DNA from: Chlamydiota bacterium
GTDB taxonomy: Bacteria > Chlamydiota > Chlamydiia > Chlamydiales > SM23-39
Assembly (NCBI GenBank): GCA_021772195.1
Contig: JAJFML010000170.1
Coordinates: 1-7,900 of the forward strand
DNA: 7,900 bases
Direction: 5' to 3'
Position 1 is the first letter of the stretch. Each line of letters opens with the position of its first letter. Shown here in pieces: positions 5,831-7,900 of this stretch. The notes beneath the pieces are model-generated. The model made no database searches and had not been told where the DNA came from. It saw nothing but the letters and a program-made list of their open reading frames with translations. The position numbers and the translations under genes were made by a program.

Positions 5831-6816
5831 TGGTAAGAAAAAAAACAATACTAGTTACCGGCGGAGCAGGATATATCGGCTCTCATGCATGTAAAGCACT
5901 TCACCTCGCAGGTTACATGCCAGTTACGTTTGACAACTTATCTCAAGGAAGTATCGATTTTGTAAAGTGGGGCCCTTTTTTCCAGGGAGATCTACAAAAC
6001 CTCTCAGATATTGAAGCGGTTTTTAAAAAATATCAACCAGAAGCAGTGATTCATTTTGCAGCTTCTGCCCTTGTAATTGAATCGCTGAAAAACCCTTCTA
6101 AATATTATCGAAATAATCTCTTTAGCACAGTTAACTTGCTCGATACTTCTCTGAAATTTGGTGTAAAAAAAATCGTCTTTTCGAGCACATGTGCAACTTA
6201 CGGAATGCCACGTGAGACTCCCATACTAGAAGAGACTGTGCAAGATCCCATCAATCCTTATGGGAAATCCAAGTTGATGATTGAAAAAATCCTTTCTGAC
6301 TACGAAGATGCATACGGCCTTCAATTTGCAGCACTCAGATATTTTAATGCTGCTGGAAATGACCTAGATGGTGAAATTGGAGAATGCCATGACCCTGAAA
6401 CTCATCTTATTCCCCTACTTGTTCAAACAGCCCTTAAAGAGAGAGAGTCATTTACGATTTATGGAGATAACTTTCCTACAAAAGATGGTTATGCCATCCG
6501 CGATTTTGTCCATGTAAATGACTTAGTAAGAGCGCACCTTCTTTCTCTTGACTACCTCTTTACTCATAAGGAGAGTCTTAAGCTCAATCTAGGAAGCGGC
6601 TCTGGCTACTCAGTTATGGAAGTATTAAATCTACTCGAAGCCATTTTAGGAACAAAATTAAATGTGAAAGTAGCTCCAAAAAGAGAGGGAGAACCTGCAA
6701 TTTTAATAGCAGATACTAGCAAAGCAAAAAAACTTCTCTCATGGGAAGCTAAGTTAGACCTACAAACGATTTTGAAATCGGCAATAGATTGGCAACGAAA
6801 TTTAGCGCTTAGTTAG
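5830..6816 (+). CDS. galE: UDP-glucose 4-epimerase
   Basis: Cytoplasmic NAD-dependent epimerase of the extended SDR family that interconverts UDP-glucose and UDP-galactose, supplying UDP-galactose for glycan assembly. The length of 328 residues is normal. Visible motifs are TGGAGYIGSH at 10-19 for NAD binding, HFAA at 75-78 and FSSTCATYG at 117-125 with Thr120 at the catalytic Ser/Thr position. The YGKSK pair has Tyr144 and Lys148, followed by LRYFNAAG at 169-176, IRDFVHVND at 223-231 and REGEPA at 285-290. The residue matching the E. coli substrate gatekeeper Tyr299 appears to be Leu292. That could allow N-acetylated UDP-sugars as in broader-specificity epimerases, but this is inference by hand alignment. 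It follows the sugar transferase with a one-base overlap, which suggests it supplies the donor for that enzyme or for later transferases. Confidence 0.95.
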   Translation: MVRKKTILVTGGAGYIGSHACKALHLAGYMPVTFDNLSQGSIDFVKWGPFFQGDLQNLSDIEAVFKKYQPEAVIHFAASALVIESLKNPSKYYRNNLFSTVNLLDTSLKFGVKKIVFSSTCATYGMPRETPILEETVQDPINPYGKSKLMIEKILSDYEDAYGLQFAALRYFNAAGNDLDGEIGECHDPETHLIPLLVQTALKERESFTIYGDNFPTKDGYAIRDFVHVNDLVRAHLLSLDYLFTHKESLKLNLGSGSGYSVMEVLNLLEAILGTKLNVKVAPKREGEPAILIADTSKAKKLLSWEAKLDLQTILKSAIDWQRNLALS

Positions 6817-6819
6817 AGG
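6815..6819 (+). promoter_or_regulatory. Ribosome binding site of the MreD-like gene
   Basis: AGAGG overlaps the galE stop and lies 9 bases before the ATG at 6829. An earlier in-frame ATG at 6823 is followed at once by TAA, so it cannot start the protein. The motif spacing also favours 6829. Confidence 0.55.
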
Positions 6820-6828
6820 TAGATGTAA

Positions 6829-7347
6829 ATGAGCCAAAACAACCTAATTTATGCTCTTTTACTCACCCTTATCTTTTTCTTGCTAGTGAGCCCCCTTTTG
6901 CCCGAAGTCAAAATTTTAGCTTTTGCACCTCTACTTATTCTTATTATCTGTAGATCTTCCTTTCTAGCCTCCCTATGGGCAGCCTTTGCTATCGGTCTTT
7001 TCTGTGACCTTCTCTCCTCTTTTCATATGGGCCTGCATATACTTACATATCTTCTAACCGTTCTTTTTATCTACCGATACAGATCGCAATTCGACCATGA
7101 AAATCCCATTAATTCTGGTATCTTTACTGTCATCTTCTCCTCTATCTTTACGATTCTCTTCACTCTTTTATTCTTTACCTTTGAAAAAAGCGGGCATCTT
7201 GGTAAAAAGTGGTTTATAATGGATCTTGCTTTAATGCCTATATTGGATGGACTCTATGCGAGCTTTTGGGTCTTCTACCCGTCTCTCTTCATCCAACAAT
7301 GGGAAAAAAGATTAAAATTGTTTTTACTTAACAGAAAAAGAAGATGA
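6829..7347 (+). CDS. MreD-like small integral membrane protein
   Basis: A very hydrophobic protein of 172 residues with five or six membrane segments, at roughly 5-22, 28-41, 46-62, 66-83, 99-118 and 133-157, and a basic tail ending KRR. The segment GLFCDLLSS at 56-64, followed by MGLHILTY at 67-74, matches the pattern conserved in MreD: Gly-Leu, a membrane Asp (Asp60), Leu-Leu-Ser, then Gly and an aromatic Tyr. MreD is an inner-membrane component of the rod/elongasome complex that guides peptidoglycan synthesis with MreB, MreC, RodA and PBP2. Length and topology fit. No mreC or mreB is adjacent within the window, which weakens the assignment. A generic small membrane protein of unknown function is the alternative. 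Its stop overlaps the next gene by 4 bases. Confidence 0.6.
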   Translation: MSQNNLIYALLLTLIFFLLVSPLLPEVKILAFAPLLILIICRSSFLASLWAAFAIGLFCDLLSSFHMGLHILTYLLTVLFIYRYRSQFDHENPINSGIFTVIFSSIFTILFTLLFFTFEKSGHLGKKWFIMDLALMPILDGLYASFWVFYPSLFIQQWEKRLKLFLLNRKRR

Positions 7348-7900
7348 CATACGAACCTAACCTAACAAGAACAAAACTTGCCATTCAAATTGCAAGGGAG
7401 GCTGCCAAGCTTCTCGAAGCTGGTTTTGGCACCCACTTTGAAATTAAAAACAAAGAGGGAAGGCATAATCTTGTCACCGAATATGATTATAAATCAGAAA
7501 AGCTTATCCATAACCTTATCAAGGAAGACTATCCAGACGATGGAATTCTTTCCGAAGAGGGCGGCAATCTGAAAGAGTCGACATCTGGCTATGAATGGGT
7601 TGTAGATCCTCTAGATGGAACGGTCAATTTTGCGCACGGCATCCCCATGTTTTCAGTTAGTATCGGTGTTAGAAAAGGTAAAGAGATGATTCTGGGCGTT
7701 GTTTATCAACCCATTACTGAAGAGCTTTTTATTGCAGAGAAAGGAAAAGGCGCCTATTTAAATGGGAAAAAATTACAGGTCACAAATACGCGCACACTAG
7801 CTGACTCCATCATCTCAACAGGCTTTCCCTACAATCTTATAGAGGATCCCTTATGCTGCATTGAAAAGTTGACCGTTTTTCTTCGAAAAGGGCTTCCTAT
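7344..7900 (+). CDS. suhB: Inositol monophosphatase / SuhB family phosphatase, 3' end outside the window
   Basis: Mg-dependent phosphatase of the inositol monophosphatase superfamily, cytoplasmic. The frame opens with ATG in an ATGA overlap with the preceding stop and stays open for 185 codons to the end of the window, out of a usual 260-270. The N-terminal alpha/beta layers are readable. NLVTEYD is at 42-48 with Asp48, and ILSEEGG at 68-74 carries the metal-binding Glu71/Glu72. The hallmark WVVDPLDGTVNFAHG at 85-99 has the metal ligands Asp88 and Asp91. YQPITEELFIAEKGKGAYLNG follows at about 121-141. The Asn-Phe after DGT favours the IMPase/SuhB branch over CysQ. The C-terminal metal-binding Asp motif lies beyond the window. 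The substrate (inositol phosphate or another sugar phosphate) is not determined. The symbol is a family-level label. The start has only a weak purine-rich AAGAAG upstream. Confidence 0.88.
   Translation, partial: MTYEPNLTRTKLAIQIAREAAKLLEAGFGTHFEIKNKEGRHNLVTEYDYKSEKLIHNLIKEDYPDDGILSEEGGNLKESTSGYEWVVDPLDGTVNFAHGIPMFSVSIGVRKGKEMILGVVYQPITEELFIAEKGKGAYLNGKKLQVTNTRTLADSIISTGFPYNLIEDPLCCIEKLTVFLRKGLP

Noticed and set aside
7378..7572. 64-codon open frame on the + strand
   Set aside because: It is out of frame with the inositol-monophosphatase family gene, which has clear catalytic motifs over the same bases.
1..7900. CRISPR arrays, tRNA or rRNA genes, insertion sequences or prophage genes
   Set aside because: None seen: no regularly spaced repeats, no transposase or integrase motifs, and almost all bases belong to co-directional housekeeping or envelope genes.

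Overview
Organism. The window looks like chromosome from a member of the Chlamydiota outside the genus Chlamydia (an 'environmental chlamydia' or related lineage). I infer this mainly from the first two genes. They are a single, unusually large FtsX-type permease with a tyrosine-rich YYSSYYYQ stretch just after its first membrane segment, followed directly by a LolD-type ATPase. As I remember it, this matches the permease/ATPase pair of Chlamydia. The low-to-moderate GC content and tight co-directional packing agree. The assignment rests on memory of protein families, not on a search, and I hold it at about 0.65.

Layout. All nine genes I support read on the + strand and almost touch. 2-1987 is the 3' part of a lipoprotein-release-type permease whose start lies before the window. 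1984-2628 is lolD. 2625-3956 is ugd (UDP-glucose 6-dehydrogenase). 3956-4819 is ispA-type polyprenyl diphosphate synthase. 4823-5125 is an unrecognised 100-residue protein. 5150-5830 is an initiating sugar-phosphate transferase with a TTG start. 5830-6816 is galE. 6829-7347 is a small polytopic protein resembling MreD. 7344-7900 is the 5' part of an inositol-monophosphatase (SuhB) family gene that runs off the end. Junctions are mostly ATGA (4-base) or TAATG (1-base) overlaps. I see no terminator, tRNA, rRNA, insertion sequence or CRISPR array.

How it fits together. The common theme is the cell envelope. The Lol-type pair would extract lipoproteins from the inner membrane. Ugd makes UDP-glucuronate and GalE interconverts UDP-glucose and UDP-galactose (possibly also the N-acetyl forms). 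IspA makes short prenyl diphosphate for isoprenoid carriers such as undecaprenyl phosphate, and the sugar-phosphate transferase would place the first sugar on that carrier. Together these suggest the front end of a surface-polysaccharide pathway, but I see no later glycosyltransferase, flippase or polymerase in the window, so the product is unknown. The MreD-like and SuhB-like genes extend the same likely transcript.

Most unusual sequence feature. A perfect 13-bp inverted repeat with a 10-nt loop lies inside the ispA coding sequence (4012-4047), directly after an 8-bp one (3971-4000). The first ~90 bases of ispA mRNA could therefore fold into two hairpins just after the ugd/ispA junction.
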